A stretch of DNA of 61,645 nt from Thermoproteota archaeon (GTDB lineage Archaea; Thermoproteota; Thermoprotei_A; Sulfolobales; Acidilobaceae): assembly GCA_030549835.1 (NCBI GenBank), contig JAUQQR010000003.1:1-61645 (forward strand). The letters run 5' to 3'. A program made the translations under genes and the position numbers. Under the pieces are notes generated by a model. That model had not been told where the DNA came from, made no database searches, and saw only the letters and a list, made by a program, of their open reading frames with translations. Of this stretch, positions 9,842 to 19,613 are shown piece by piece. Positions within the stretch are counted from its first letter, which is position 1. Every line of letters starts with the position of its first letter.

Positions 9842-10235
9842 CACTACGATAATAGTAGATACAGGAGCAGTTTTAGCAGGACTACCACTAATAATAAAAT
9901 GCTACACAACACCACAAGTAATAGAAGAAGTTAAAGACAAAGAGAGTAAAGAAGTAGTAGAGAAAGCATTAGAATCGGAAAAACTAAAGGTTATAGAACC
10001 ACCTCAAAGATACATAGACAAAGCAGTAGAGATTGCTGAGAAAGCAAAAACAGTAGGTAACCTAAGTAGTACAGACATAAGCATAATAGCATTAGCACTA
10101 AACCTAAAAGATAAGAACATAGATGTAATAGTAGCAACAGACGACTATAAACTACAATTAACATTAATAAAAGCAAATATCAAAGTAACTAGTATAAGGT
10201 ATAGGAAGATAAGAGAAGCCTCAATTAATACATGA
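9804..10235 (+). CDS. nob1: PIN-domain endoribonuclease, Nob1-like
   Basis: PIN nuclease related to Nob1, which matures the 3' end of 16S rRNA in archaea. Acidic active-site residues are visible: aspartate in IIVDTG (about residue 19), acidic residues in VIEEVKD, aspartate in SSTDISIIALAL, and TDD in VATDDYKLQ. At 143 residues it holds only the PIN domain; the C-terminal zinc ribbon of many Nob1 proteins is absent. The ATG lies inside nadK and gives a 14-residue lead before the first strand. A VapC-type toxin is the alternative, but no antitoxin gene is adjacent. Confidence 0.75.
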   Translation: MRNYTQEYSHTGNTTIIVDTGAVLAGLPLIIKCYTTPQVIEEVKDKESKEVVEKALESEKLKVIEPPQRYIDKAVEIAEKAKTVGNLSSTDISIIALALNLKDKNIDVIVATDDYKLQLTLIKANIKVTSIRYRKIREASINT

Positions 10236-10290
10236 AATAAGCCATACATTTAGAACTCATAACCAGTTCAACCATCTACTCTATACTACT

Positions 10291-10484
10291 GTTTGTCCCT
10301 AGATGTTACATCTAGGGACTTCCACCTCGCCTACGTGGATTTAGGTATCCGCGTGGAGTCATGGATGGCTGTTGAGTCTAACGGCACGGGGGCTCTCATC
10401 TAGTTTTAGCTCTGAGAAGCTTGGAGCATTGCTCCTTATTGCTTCCGAGGCTCCTCCTAAGCTTATAAGCATTTCCTCGAAAAA
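10291..10484 (-). repeat. tnpB 3'-end relic with perfect terminal hairpin, family A copy 1
   Basis: The 412-base gap between nob1 and the next gene holds a relic. On the minus strand an open frame from 10484 to a TGA at 10361-10359 ends in DESPRAVRLNSHP, resembling the C-terminus of IS200/IS605-type TnpB proteins. Downstream, 10295-10319 is a perfect inverted repeat (GTCCCTAGATGT, one base, ACATCTAGGGAC), as at the right end of such elements. The same arrangement recurs diverged at 47763-47955. No transposase body, zinc-finger codons or left end remain. The rest of the gap (10485-10647) shows nothing clear. Confidence 0.6.
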
Positions 10485-10647
10485 TTAGGAAGAAAACAGA
10501 CCTCCACCTAGACTATTAATAATAGTAGGAGTACTTCTCTCCAACTTGTACTCATAGAATACGATAGAGACATGATGAGAGGCTATACTATCAAAATAAA
10601 GCATGAACATTTTAGTCTAGTATGAGATTATAAACCTAGGGGTCTGC

Positions 10648-11058
10648 TTGAGGATTCTGAGAAGCTCTCTTAATATATCTACTAGGAGTCGCTTCGAGGT
10701 TATAGATATTACTAGTATGATCGAGAACTGGCTTAGAGAATCTAATGTAGGCAATGGATTACTACTAGTATATACACCTCATACTACGGCAGCTCTAGCT
10801 ATTAATGAGTATGAAAGCGGGCTAAGACAGGATATCTTAGAGATGCTTAAGTCTTTAACTAAACCAGATGCTCATTGGAGACATAATCTGATAGATAATA
10901 ACGCCCACGCTCACTTAGCTAACGTAATAGTAGGCGGAGATAAGATAGTCCCAGTAGAGAATGGTAAATTAACATTAGGAACATGGCAGAGACTACTATT
11001 TATAGAGCTTGACGGTCCCAGGAGAAGAGAAGTAAGACTAGTCTATGTAGGAGAATAG
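10648..11058 (+). CDS. YjbQ / UPF0047 family protein
   Basis: Compact metal-binding family of uncertain cellular role; some members show weak thiamin phosphate synthase activity. Hallmarks are LLVYTPHTTAALAINEYE near residues 39-56, DAHWRHN near 75-81, NAHAHLANVIVG near 85-96, and LGTWQRLLFIELDGPRRREV near the end, with all the usual histidines and glutamates. The 136-residue length is normal. TTG start at 10648, preceded by an AT-rich leader. Monocistronic, between two decayed transposon ends. Confidence 0.88.
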   Translation: MRILRSSLNISTRSRFEVIDITSMIENWLRESNVGNGLLLVYTPHTTAALAINEYESGLRQDILEMLKSLTKPDAHWRHNLIDNNAHAHLANVIVGGDKIVPVENGKLTLGTWQRLLFIELDGPRRREVRLVYVGE

Positions 11059-11213
11059 AATTCAAAAATCATCAATAACCTAATGTAATTGTTTTGGTTT
11101 TATAGTTGTTTATATTAGTTTATGTTATCCTCTGGGTATAGAGAAATCCTATAAACTACCTCTACTATTTTAAATGTAGGACAAGTCGAGATGTGGGATG
11201 CCCGGGATCACTC

Positions 11214-11297
11214 TGAAAGCCCCTAAGGGTAATGTAAACTAAAGGCCGATGCGGAGGAAAAGAGATGAGGCAATGAACCTATATCAGAGCTGAACCC
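11214..11297 (+). repeat. Relic repeat, family B copy 1 (probable tnpB 3' end)
   Basis: In the gap of roughly 525 bases before the livK-like gene, this stretch aligns over its whole length with 24788-24867. Both share GAAxGCxCCC at the left, then RATGAGGYAA and TATATCRGAGCTGAACCC at the right (R and Y mark differences). Translated pieces (SELNP near the end) resemble a TnpB C-terminus broken by stops and indels, so I read it as a decayed transposon tail. Elsewhere in the gap, 11419-11445 contains a weak TGAGCT/AGCTCA stem; I see no gene or tRNA there. Confidence 0.45.
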
Positions 11298-11527
11298 ATC
11301 TCCATATACTCTTTCCGTTATATACTTTAGTCTTGCATCTTAATCTCTCTTAATCTAAAACTCCAATATAAGTATGTAATAGTTAAGTGAGGCTCGCGTG
11401 GTCCGTAAACTCTTCATTGCGTGAGCTCTGCTAACCCGGCGTAGCTCATAGCCATGGTTATAACTAGTATTTGAAGCTTTTTAGCTTATTATATGGAGAG
11501 TTTAGTATCATAGCTCTGGTAGTATAG

Positions 11528-11540
11528 GAAAAGCTTAAAA
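11528..11540 (+). promoter_or_regulatory. BRE/TATA box of the livK-like operon
   Basis: The A-rich stretch followed by CTTAAAAGG matches a crenarchaeal BRE plus TATA box. It sits about 50 bases before GTG 11587, leaving room for a short leader with the ribosome site GAGGTGAG at 11573-11580. This placement argues against the upstream GTG at 11542, which would lie before or at the transcription start. Confidence 0.5.
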
Positions 11541-11586
11541 GGTGTACTGTAAACTACTTATCTTAGTGTTTAGAGGTGAGTTTGAG

Positions 11587-13053
11587 GTGGATACAAGAAT
11601 AGCTAGATTAGTAGCATTTAGCCTCCTAGTGTTATTAGTTTTAGCTAATACACTTTTATGGGTTTTCCCTGTTGAAGCTCAGGTAACAGAAGTTACTATA
11701 GGTGCTCTCTACCCTCTAAGCGGTGATCTAGCAACATTTGGTAAAGCTAATGTTGAAGCCTTACTTATAGCCCTAGAAGATGTTAATAAGTGGATGGCTG
11801 ATAATAAATTCCCATTTAGGTTTAAGCTAGAGATTAGAGATACTGCCACAGATCCAACTACAGCAGAGAGTTTATTCAGGACACTATATGGAGCCGGGGT
11901 TAGATACTTCTTAGGCCCTATGAGTAGTGGAGAGCTTGGTAGAGTAATGGGTGCTATGGAGGCTGCAGGTCTTAAATCGGTCATAATAAGTCCTTCAAGC
12001 ACTTCTCCAGCATTAGCTAAGAAGGATTCAGTGTATAGGTTCCCACCGCCAGATGAGTATCAAGGTAGAGTATTAGCACTACTCTTCAAGGCTGATGGAG
12101 TTAAGAATCTCATTATAGTTTATAGGAGTGATGATTGGGGTAAACTACTAGCAGATATTACTAAAAGTGAATCAGAGAAGCTTGGTATAAAAGTTGAAGC
12201 CTCTCTGGGCTACGACCCTAAGAGCCCAGACTTTAAATCATTAGTTGAAACTGTTAGAGGCATCATTAGTAGACTTGTAGCTGCTGGAGTTAAATACGAG
12301 GAGATAGGCTTAAACATTATATCATTCGAGGAAGGCATAGACTTCCTTGTTGAAGCAGCTCCTAAGCCCGAGTTTAGTAAGATTAAATGGTATGGTAGTG
12401 ATGGCACAGCCCTCTCAGCTAAAGCTACAGCCACTCCTGCAGCTGCTGAGCTAGCTGCAACTACTGTATGGAAGAATCCTATAACATTCGGATTAACAGA
12501 TATAGCTGTTAGGCTATTCTGGACAATTAAGGATAAGATAGGATACTCCCCAGACCCATATAGTATAATTAGCTATGATTGTCTATGGGTTCTAGCACTA
12601 GCCATAGTAGCTGCAGGAGGACCAGCTAATATCGATAAAGTCGCTGAGCTAATACCTAAAATAGTAGAGTTATATGTGGGAGCCTCCGGTAAAATAACCT
12701 TAAATGAGTTTGGTGATAGAGCTGGAAGCGACTACGCTATTTATACAATAAAAGAAGTTGCTCCAGGGAAGTATGATTGGAGAATAATTGCAAAATATGA
12801 TTTCGCCACTGATAGAATAGTAACTCTTGAGGAAGATCCCCTAGCTGAGAGACCGGTAACAATACCAACAGCTTACCCTACGATTGACATGACTAAGTTT
12901 ATGGCTCTACTCCCACCAACACCTACTCCGACTCCTGCTCCAACTCCTACTCCAACGCCGGCTCCAGCTATTTCACCAACACTCGTAGCGGTAGTAATAG
13001 TTATTCTAGTATTGGTAGCGTTAGCAGCATACTTCTTATTAAGGAGAAGGTAG
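11587..13053 (+). CDS. livK: Branched-chain amino-acid-type ABC binding protein, membrane anchored
   Basis: Extracytoplasmic solute receptor of the LivK/PBP1 class. After a signal sequence (SLLVLLVLANTLLWVF) ending near VEAQ, the mature domain starts TIGALYPLSGDLATFGKAN and contains GVRYFLGPMSSGEL and VYRSDDWGK, typical of the type I periplasmic fold. A Pro/Thr-rich linker (repeats of TPTPAP) leads to a C-terminal helix and LLRRR, anchoring it to the cell surface as in archaea. GTG 11587 was chosen because GAGGTGAG lies 6 bases upstream. First gene of a five-gene importer operon. The substrate could be amino acids, amides or urea. Confidence 0.9.
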   Translation: MDTRIARLVAFSLLVLLVLANTLLWVFPVEAQVTEVTIGALYPLSGDLATFGKANVEALLIALEDVNKWMADNKFPFRFKLEIRDTATDPTTAESLFRTLYGAGVRYFLGPMSSGELGRVMGAMEAAGLKSVIISPSSTSPALAKKDSVYRFPPPDEYQGRVLALLFKADGVKNLIIVYRSDDWGKLLADITKSESEKLGIKVEASLGYDPKSPDFKSLVETVRGIISRLVAAGVKYEEIGLNIISFEEGIDFLVEAAPKPEFSKIKWYGSDGTALSAKATATPAAAELAATTVWKNPITFGLTDIAVRLFWTIKDKIGYSPDPYSIISYDCLWVLALAIVAAGGPANIDKVAELIPKIVELYVGASGKITLNEFGDRAGSDYAIYTIKEVAPGKYDWRIIAKYDFATDRIVTLEEDPLAERPVTIPTAYPTIDMTKFMALLPPTPTPTPAPTPTPTPAPAISPTLVAVVIVILVLVALAAYFLLRRR

Positions 13054-13118
13054 GGGATACTAAAATTAAATTTTTATTTACCTTATTTATCTCTTTTTCT
13101 TAGTATTATCATTATGGG

Positions 13119-13901
13119 GTGGTTAAGATAAATCAGGTTACTGATGTAATTCTTGAGGTTAACAAGGTTAGTAAGTATTTTGGTAGTTTGAAGGCTCTAG
13201 ATGATGTTACATTAGCTTTACCTAGAGGTAAAATTACTCTACTTATTGGGCCTAATGGCAGTGGTAAGACAACTCTTATTAATGTTATTAGTGGAGTTTT
13301 AAGTATTGATAGTGGTAGTATAATATTTGAGGGTAGAGATATAACTAGGCTCCCTCCACATGATAGATATAAGCTTGGTATTGTTAGGAGTTACCAGATA
13401 CCTAGACTATTCCAAGGTCTTAGTGTCCTAGAGAATACCGTAGTAGGAAAGGACGGGAATCCTGGTGAGGGTATGATCTACGGGTTACTTAAGAGAATTT
13501 GGTATAATTATGAGAAGTCTTCTATTGAAGACGCGCTCGCTAAGCTATTATTCCTTAACCTCATACACTTACATGATAGGAGACCTGGAGAGCTTAGTGG
13601 TGGTCAGATGAAGCTTCTCGAGCTATCAAGGAGTATTATGGCTACTAAGCCTAAACTCATACTCCTAGACGAGCCCGCAGCAGGGGTAAACCCTGTATTA
13701 GCTAAAGAGATTATGTCTATGATTAGGAATATTAGGGATGAACTTGGAATAACATTTTTAATTGTTGAGCATAGGCTAGATATAGCTATTGATTACGCCG
13801 ACTACGCTATAGGAATGCATCTTGGTAGAGTTATAGCTCAAGGCAAACCTAAAGAAGTTGTTGAAGATCCTAAAGTTATCGAGAGCTACCTAGGTGGCTA
13901 A
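13119..13901 (+). CDS. livG: ABC transporter ATPase, LivG type
   Basis: Cytoplasmic ATPase that powers the importer. Walker A GPNGSGKTT is at about residues 44-52, the signature LSGGQMK near 160 and Walker B LILLDEPAAGVNP near 182, with the switch histidine in VEHRLD. GVNP after Walker B and the RSYQIPRLFQGLSVLENT Q-loop region are typical of LivG rather than LivF. GTG start at 13119, 65 bases after livK, so probably on the same transcript. It pairs with the next ATPase. Confidence 0.92.
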   Translation: MVKINQVTDVILEVNKVSKYFGSLKALDDVTLALPRGKITLLIGPNGSGKTTLINVISGVLSIDSGSIIFEGRDITRLPPHDRYKLGIVRSYQIPRLFQGLSVLENTVVGKDGNPGEGMIYGLLKRIWYNYEKSSIEDALAKLLFLNLIHLHDRRPGELSGGQMKLLELSRSIMATKPKLILLDEPAAGVNPVLAKEIMSMIRNIRDELGITFLIVEHRLDIAIDYADYAIGMHLGRVIAQGKPKEVVEDPKVIESYLGG

Positions 13902-13903
13902 TA

Positions 13904-14617
13904 ATGTCTCTCTTAACTGTAGAAGGATTAAATGCAGGTTACGGTAAGTTTCACATACTATTCGATATCAGCTTAAATATTGAAGAGAAAGAGATTCTCG
14001 CAATAGTAGGCCCTAATGGTAGTGGTAAGAGTACACTGCTTAAGGCTATAACTGGGATAGCTGACGTATATTCTGGGAGAATAACGTTTAAAGGATCCGA
14101 TATTACAAGACTTCCTCCACATGTTAAAGCAAGGATGGGTTTAGCATATCTCCCCCAAACTAATAATGTGTTTACAAACTTATCAGTATGGGAGAATCTT
14201 AAGATGGCAGCCTATACTCTAGATGAGAGTATAGCTAGAGATAGGATTGAGGAAGTTCTAAGCTACTACCCCATGCTGAGAAGTAGGTTAGGATTTAAAG
14301 CTAGGAGTCTTAGTGGTGGTGAGAGGCAGATTCTAGCCCTAGCTATGACGCTAATAAGAAAACCTGAGATTATAATGCTAGACGAGCCTACAGCCAACCT
14401 AGCACCTATAATAGCGAAGGATTTACTAAAGAAGATTCAGGCACTTAGGGAGGACTTAGGTAAGACTATAATCCTCGTGGAGCAGAATGCTAAAGCGGCA
14501 TTAGAGATTAGTGATAAAGCTCTACTACTAGTAAGTGGGAGGATTGAATATAGTGGTTTTGCAAGTAAGCTACTTGCTGATACAGAGCTTAGTAGAAAAT
14601 ATCTTGGGCTAAGGTGA
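13904..14617 (+). CDS. livF: ABC transporter ATPase, LivF type
   Basis: Second ATPase of the importer, expected to form a heterodimer with LivG. Walker A GPNGSGKST is at about residues 35-43, the signature SLSGGERQ near 137 and Walker B IIMLDEPTANLAP near 158. YLPQTNNVFTNLSVWENL and the 237-residue length fit the LivF group. The ATG is 2 bases after the livG stop, with the ribosome site inside the livG end, so translation is probably coupled. Confidence 0.92.
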   Translation: MSLLTVEGLNAGYGKFHILFDISLNIEEKEILAIVGPNGSGKSTLLKAITGIADVYSGRITFKGSDITRLPPHVKARMGLAYLPQTNNVFTNLSVWENLKMAAYTLDESIARDRIEEVLSYYPMLRSRLGFKARSLSGGERQILALAMTLIRKPEIIMLDEPTANLAPIIAKDLLKKIQALREDLGKTIILVEQNAKAALEISDKALLLVSGRIEYSGFASKLLADTELSRKYLGLR

Positions 14618-14621
14618 TATT

Positions 14622-15626
14622 ATGCCTATTTTAAGTATAGACTTCCTAATCAATGGGTTAGCGTCTGGAGCAGCACTAGCACTCTTATGCTTAGGCTTAA
14701 CTCTAACATATATGACGACTAGAGTCCCTAACTTTGCACATGCAACTATAGCAGTAGTAGGGGCTGTAGTTACACTCCTACTACTAGATTGGGTATATAT
14801 AGGTTTGAGGGGAGGCGCAGTCTACTATACATTATATATTGTAGCGCCTATACTCTCAGCTTTAATTGCTGGACTCCTTGCTCTAACTATCTACATAGCT
14901 ATTTTGAGGCCTTTATCTAAGAAGGGGATAGGAATTATTGGGTTGATGATTGCTACGTTCGCTCTAGATATAATAATCAATAATATTTTAACCCTTATAC
15001 TACACTTAACACCTTCAAAGTATATTGGGAAACTTATAGGTGCTAGTGTTAAAGGCTATGGGGTTCTAGTTTATATTCCCATACTCGACGTTAATATCTA
15101 TCTTAGTAGACTCTTACTACCAATCATTGCAGTTATCTTAACTATATCACTACACCTATATATGACTAGGACTAAGTTTGGTATAGCCATGAGGGCTTCA
15201 ATAGAGAATCCTCAATTAGCAAAGGCTCTAGGCATAAATGTTGACTTAGTATATGCTATATCATGGTTCTTATCAGGAAGCTTAGCTGGACTAGCTGGAA
15301 GCTTTCTAGCTTTCGAGTTTCCAGGTATTAACCCAGCGATAGCATACCTATACATTGTTAGCATATTTGCTGGTAGTATTCTTGGCGGGTTAAGTAGTAT
15401 GTATGGAGCTCTAGCTGGGGGATTAGTCGTTGGAGTTAGTGAAGTCTTAATCCCGGTAATGATACAGAATATCTACTACACTATAACAGGTAGTATTATA
15501 GACATTATTAGATATCAGAAATTTATAAGCCTACTAATTATAATCATAGTTCTCTTAGTAGCTCCTCAGGGGCTTGCTGGAGTTAGCTGGAGGAATCTAT
15601 TAGCTAGGGTGGTTAGAGTTGGTTGA
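14622..15626 (+). CDS. livH: Branched-chain amino-acid-type ABC permease, LivH type
   Basis: Integral membrane channel subunit with about eight hydrophobic segments. The N-terminal GLASGAALALLCLGLTLTYM and the loop FGIAMRASIENPQLAKALGI, containing the ATPase-contacting EAA-like region, are typical of LivH. ATG at 14625 or the start at 14622 follows livF by a few bases. Its 3' end overlaps livM by 8 bases. It forms the pore together with LivM. Confidence 0.9.
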   Translation: MPILSIDFLINGLASGAALALLCLGLTLTYMTTRVPNFAHATIAVVGAVVTLLLLDWVYIGLRGGAVYYTLYIVAPILSALIAGLLALTIYIAILRPLSKKGIGIIGLMIATFALDIIINNILTLILHLTPSKYIGKLIGASVKGYGVLVYIPILDVNIYLSRLLLPIIAVILTISLHLYMTRTKFGIAMRASIENPQLAKALGINVDLVYAISWFLSGSLAGLAGSFLAFEFPGINPAIAYLYIVSIFAGSILGGLSSMYGALAGGLVVGVSEVLIPVMIQNIYYTITGSIIDIIRYQKFISLLIIIIVLLVAPQGLAGVSWRNLLARVVRVG

Positions 15627-16836
15627 GCTACCAATTATACTCATGGAACTAGCTAATATGCTTGTATTTATTATCGTAGTTTTAGCATTAAACCTAATGG
15701 CTGGCTACGCGGGGATACCAAACTTAGGTATGGCCCTCTTCGTCTATATTGGAGCTTTTGCGGTAGCAGGCTTAAGTGTTAGATTTGCTATTATCCTAGT
15801 TAACATATTAAACCCTGATTTTATTGAGATGATGAGGGTAACACCTCCATATAAGTATGCTGTAGGAGAGAGTTCTATACTAGATATAATATTATTTAAA
15901 GTTACAGACCCAGCTGTTAATAGACACTTGGTCCCAGAGTTAAATAGCATAATTGGGGATAGTATACCGCTATCAATAATGATATTAACTTTTATCCTAG
16001 CCTCAGCTATAGCTCTAGGAGCAACATTAGGACTTATAGTTAGCTTTACCGCTGTGAGATTAAGAGAAGATTACCTAGCTATAGTCCTACTAGCATTTAG
16101 TGAAATGCTTGTCCAAGTATTCTTTGCACAAGTAGATTGGGTAGCTGGTGGTAGGTATAATACCTGGGCTCTAACACCATGGCCTCAAAAACTATCACAA
16201 TCTTTAGGGAATCTATTACCAAGTGGCGTTAAACCAGAGCTCTTTATAGGCTTAATAGTTGCTATTATACTAGCAATAACTACACTCATTTATACTGAGA
16301 GGATAGCTAATAGCCCTATGGGTAGGGTTTTGAGGGCTATGAGAGATGATGATTTAGCACTTACAAGTTATGGTAGAGATATTGCTAAGATAAGACTTAA
16401 GGTTATGATGGTTGGATCATCTATAGCAGCTCTTGCAGGAGTAGTTTACGTGTTAAGTGTTCAGCCTGTAGTTAAAGCTACTGACTATACTAGAGTTACC
16501 TGGACATTCATCCCATGGGCTATGATGATACTCGGTGGGATAGCCAATAACTGGGGTGTGATTATAGGGGCAGTAATAGTATATATTGGTAGGAAGCTTA
16601 TAGAAATTCTAGCTCCACCAGCATTTACTACAATCTTATCTCTTATCGGAGTTGAGGTTACTGGAGCCACAATAGATATCGTGAAAGCTGTTACAGTAAA
16701 TATTCTAGTCGGAGTCATAATAATATTGGTATTATATCTAAAACCTGAAGGTATAGTGCCTGAGAAGCCTAGTAAAACTTTACCTAGAAAAACTTTAAAT
16801 AGTCTTATTGAGAAGTTTAGAGGGTCTAGCTCTTAA
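15619..16836 (+). CDS. livM: Branched-chain amino-acid-type ABC permease, LivM type
   Basis: Second channel subunit. Landmarks are LALNLMAGYAGIPNLGMALFV at the start, SFTAVRLREDYLAIVLLAFSE in the middle and MGRVLRAMRDDDLALTSYGRD, the coupling loop. At 405 residues it carries an extra loop of about 50 residues between the second and third helices. TTG start inside livH. The last 11 bases overlap the convergent aconitase gene, so no terminator separates the two converging transcripts. Confidence 0.9.
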   Translation: MVELPIILMELANMLVFIIVVLALNLMAGYAGIPNLGMALFVYIGAFAVAGLSVRFAIILVNILNPDFIEMMRVTPPYKYAVGESSILDIILFKVTDPAVNRHLVPELNSIIGDSIPLSIMILTFILASAIALGATLGLIVSFTAVRLREDYLAIVLLAFSEMLVQVFFAQVDWVAGGRYNTWALTPWPQKLSQSLGNLLPSGVKPELFIGLIVAIILAITTLIYTERIANSPMGRVLRAMRDDDLALTSYGRDIAKIRLKVMMVGSSIAALAGVVYVLSVQPVVKATDYTRVTWTFIPWAMMILGGIANNWGVIIGAVIVYIGRKLIEILAPPAFTTILSLIGVEVTGATIDIVKAVTVNILVGVIIILVLYLKPEGIVPEKPSKTLPRKTLNSLIEKFRGSSS

Positions 16837-19528
16837 GCATTTTTCTCAGAACATACTTAAGTATACCGCCATGCTTATAATACTCGACTTCTACTGGAGT
16901 ATCTAGTCTAGCTTTAACCTTAAACTCTACTATATCACCATTACTCTTCCTAGCTCTAACAGTAAGTATCTTACCGGGAACTAAGCCTTCCTCAATCCCT
17001 ACTATATCATATTCTTCACTACCATCTAAGCCTAGCTTCTCAGCATTCTCTCCAGGCATAAACTCTAAAGGTAGGATACCTATACATACTAGGTTACTCC
17101 TATGTATTCTCTCAAAACTCTCAGCTATAACAGCCTTAACTCCTAAGAGGAAGGGCCCCCTAGCAGCCCAGTCTCTACTACTACCCACTCCATACTGTTT
17201 ACCAGCTATAATTATTAATGGTATATTAGCCTCCCTATACTTTTGTGATGCATCATATACGTGTAGCTCCTCACCTGTAGGCCAGTACCTTGTCCAAGCA
17301 CCGGCCTTACTAGGAACTAGCTTATTTCTAAACCCAGGACTATCGAATGTTCCCCGAGCCATGACATCATGGTTACCTCTTAGACCTCCAAATGTTAACC
17401 CTTGCCTCTCAGGGTCTATATTAAAGACTTGTCTTATGTAAGTTCCTGCTTTTGAATCACTAGCAATCCTACCAGCTGGACTTATATGATCAGTATTTGT
17501 CCTATCTGGAGCCCAAACAATGACTCTAGCCCCTCTAATATCTCTTAGAGGCTCTACTTCTAGGCTGAAATCATCTAGGAACGGGGGTCTTCTAATCATT
17601 AAGCTCTTATCACTCCATTCGTATAAGTCACTTGTTGGAGCTTCAAGCTTTTCCCAATTCTCATCTCCAGAGTATATATCCTTATACTTCTCTCTAAACA
17701 TCTCTACGCTTAAGGTCTTATCTAAGACACTATTAACCTCATCTATACTAGGCCATATATCTCTAAGGTATACTGGGTTACCGTTAGGATCATATCCTAG
17801 AGGCTCATTCTCGAAATCTATATCTATTCTACCTGCTAACGCGTAAGCTATAACCAATGGTGGGCTGGCTAGAAAACTAGCCTTAGTTAATGGGTGAATT
17901 CTACCAGCAAAATTCCTATTACCACTTAATACAGCCACAGCATATAATCCAGTCTTCTTAACTGCATCTTCTATAGGTTTAGGCAGTGGACCACTATTAC
18001 CTATACATGTTGTACAACCAAAACCTACAATATGGAATCTTAGAGATTCAAGATAAGGCATAAGCCCAGACCTCTCCCATAACTCTTCTATAACCCTACT
18101 ACCTGGAGCATTACTAGTCTTGACCCAAGGCTTAACAGTTAAACCTCTTTCGACAGCATTCTTTGCTAGTAGACCTGCAGCTATCATGAGTGCCGGGTTA
18201 CTCGTGTTAGTACAACTCGTTAGAGAAGCTATAGCTATAAAACCATCTCTAATCTTACCTTCAACACCATCAAATGATATTGTTAACTCTACTCTATCTC
18301 TCTTCTTCTCCCTCAAATAATTAGCTATCATGTCTGAGACTATTTTTGAAGCTTCTCTTAATGGTATCCTATCCTCGGGGTTAGCTGGTCCAGCTATACT
18401 TGGCTCAATATCACTAATATCTATCTTTAAAACCTCACTATACTTCGGTATACTAACGCTCTCATCATACCATAAGCCTACTCTCTTAGCATATAACTCT
18501 ACGATTTTAACATGATCCTCTCCTCTACCAGTTAAGAGTAGGTATTTTAATGTATTACTATCTATGGGGAAGAATCCTATTGTAGCCCCATATTCTGGAG
18601 CCATATTAGCTACTGTAGCCCTATCTGGTACTCCTAGCTTCCTAACACCAGGCCCTATAAACTCTACAAACTTCCCTACAACATTCTTCTTTCTCAAAAA
18701 CTCTGTAACATATAATGCAATATCTGTTGACGTGACACCCTCTCTAGGCTCACCTTCAAGCCATACCCCCACAACTTCAGGTAGTAATATATAGTTTGGC
18801 TCTCCTAATATTACAGCTTCAGCCTCGACACCTCCAACACCCCAGCCTAATACACCTAGAGCATTAACCATTGGGGTATGGCTATCAGTGCCTAGTAGGC
18901 TATCAGGGTATGCCCATAGATTACCTCTATAATCTTTAACCCATACTACTCTAGCTAAATACTCTAAGTTAACCTGGTGAATAATACCCTTACCTGGTGG
19001 AACAACATTAAAGTTCTTGAACGCCTTCTGAGCCCATTTAAATAGCCTATACCTCTCAATATTCCTCTCATACTCTCTCTTAATATTCATTAAGTAAGCA
19101 TACCTAGTACCATAGTAGTCTACTTGAATACTATGATCTATTATTAAATCAACTGGAACAGCTGGGTTAATCCTAGAGGGATCAACTCCAAGCTTAGATA
19201 CAATATCCCTCATAATAGCCAAGTCGAGAATAGCAGATACCCCAGTTAAATCCTGCATTATAACCCTCTCAGGATAAAATGGAACCTCCTTCTTACCAGC
19301 AAAGCTATGCCACCTAGCTATAGTGTTAATATCTACATCTCTAACAGTAAACCCGTCATAGTGCCTAATAGCATTCTCGAGGAGAACACGTATAGAGAAA
19401 GGTAAGCTATCATAATCGCCAAGACCTAGACTAGAAATCTTCCTTAACTCAATAATCTTAGCTTTACCATAATAAGTTTCAATATAACCCTCAAGCTCTC
19501 TAATCAAATCATACACTCTAACCACCAA
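16826..19528 (-). CDS. acnA: Aconitate hydratase
   Basis: Interconverts citrate and isocitrate in the cytoplasm with a [4Fe-4S] cluster. Cluster ligands are visible in IASLTSCTNTSNP and GFGCTTCIGNSGP. Other landmarks are LLGTDSHTPMVNALGVLGWG (substrate site), DRTNTDHISPAG and the swivelling C-terminal domain with YGVGSSRDWAARGP. The 900 residues match the AcnA/IRP type. The listed start is TTG 19528; GTG 19525 and GTG 19516 are alternatives and would remove only a few residues. Convergent with livM and upstream-adjacent to two tRNA genes. It implies at least a partial citric acid pathway. Confidence 0.95.
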   Translation of the reverse strand: MVVRVYDLIRELEGYIETYYGKAKIIELRKISSLGLGDYDSLPFSIRVLLENAIRHYDGFTVRDVDINTIARWHSFAGKKEVPFYPERVIMQDLTGVSAILDLAIMRDIVSKLGVDPSRINPAVPVDLIIDHSIQVDYYGTRYAYLMNIKREYERNIERYRLFKWAQKAFKNFNVVPPGKGIIHQVNLEYLARVVWVKDYRGNLWAYPDSLLGTDSHTPMVNALGVLGWGVGGVEAEAVILGEPNYILLPEVVGVWLEGEPREGVTSTDIALYVTEFLRKKNVVGKFVEFIGPGVRKLGVPDRATVANMAPEYGATIGFFPIDSNTLKYLLLTGRGEDHVKIVELYAKRVGLWYDESVSIPKYSEVLKIDISDIEPSIAGPANPEDRIPLREASKIVSDMIANYLREKKRDRVELTISFDGVEGKIRDGFIAIASLTSCTNTSNPALMIAAGLLAKNAVERGLTVKPWVKTSNAPGSRVIEELWERSGLMPYLESLRFHIVGFGCTTCIGNSGPLPKPIEDAVKKTGLYAVAVLSGNRNFAGRIHPLTKASFLASPPLVIAYALAGRIDIDFENEPLGYDPNGNPVYLRDIWPSIDEVNSVLDKTLSVEMFREKYKDIYSGDENWEKLEAPTSDLYEWSDKSLMIRRPPFLDDFSLEVEPLRDIRGARVIVWAPDRTNTDHISPAGRIASDSKAGTYIRQVFNIDPERQGLTFGGLRGNHDVMARGTFDSPGFRNKLVPSKAGAWTRYWPTGEELHVYDASQKYREANIPLIIIAGKQYGVGSSRDWAARGPFLLGVKAVIAESFERIHRSNLVCIGILPLEFMPGENAEKLGLDGSEEYDIVGIEEGLVPGKILTVRARKSNGDIVEFKVKARLDTPVEVEYYKHGGILKYVLRKMLKS

Positions 19529-19613
19529 ATATTCACTAAATACTTAAACCTTAAGAATACGGATTATAGCATTAAAACATAAAGCCTATAGAGTAACTAA
19601 ACAAGTATATGGA

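Noticed and set aside
11395-11460. tRNA-like or small RNA before the livK-like gene
   Set aside because: Only one short stem can be drawn; there is no T loop or acceptor pairing.
17520-18794. Several plus-strand frames opposite aconitase
   Set aside because: Aconitase is unmistakable here and the plus-strand products have shadow-like composition.
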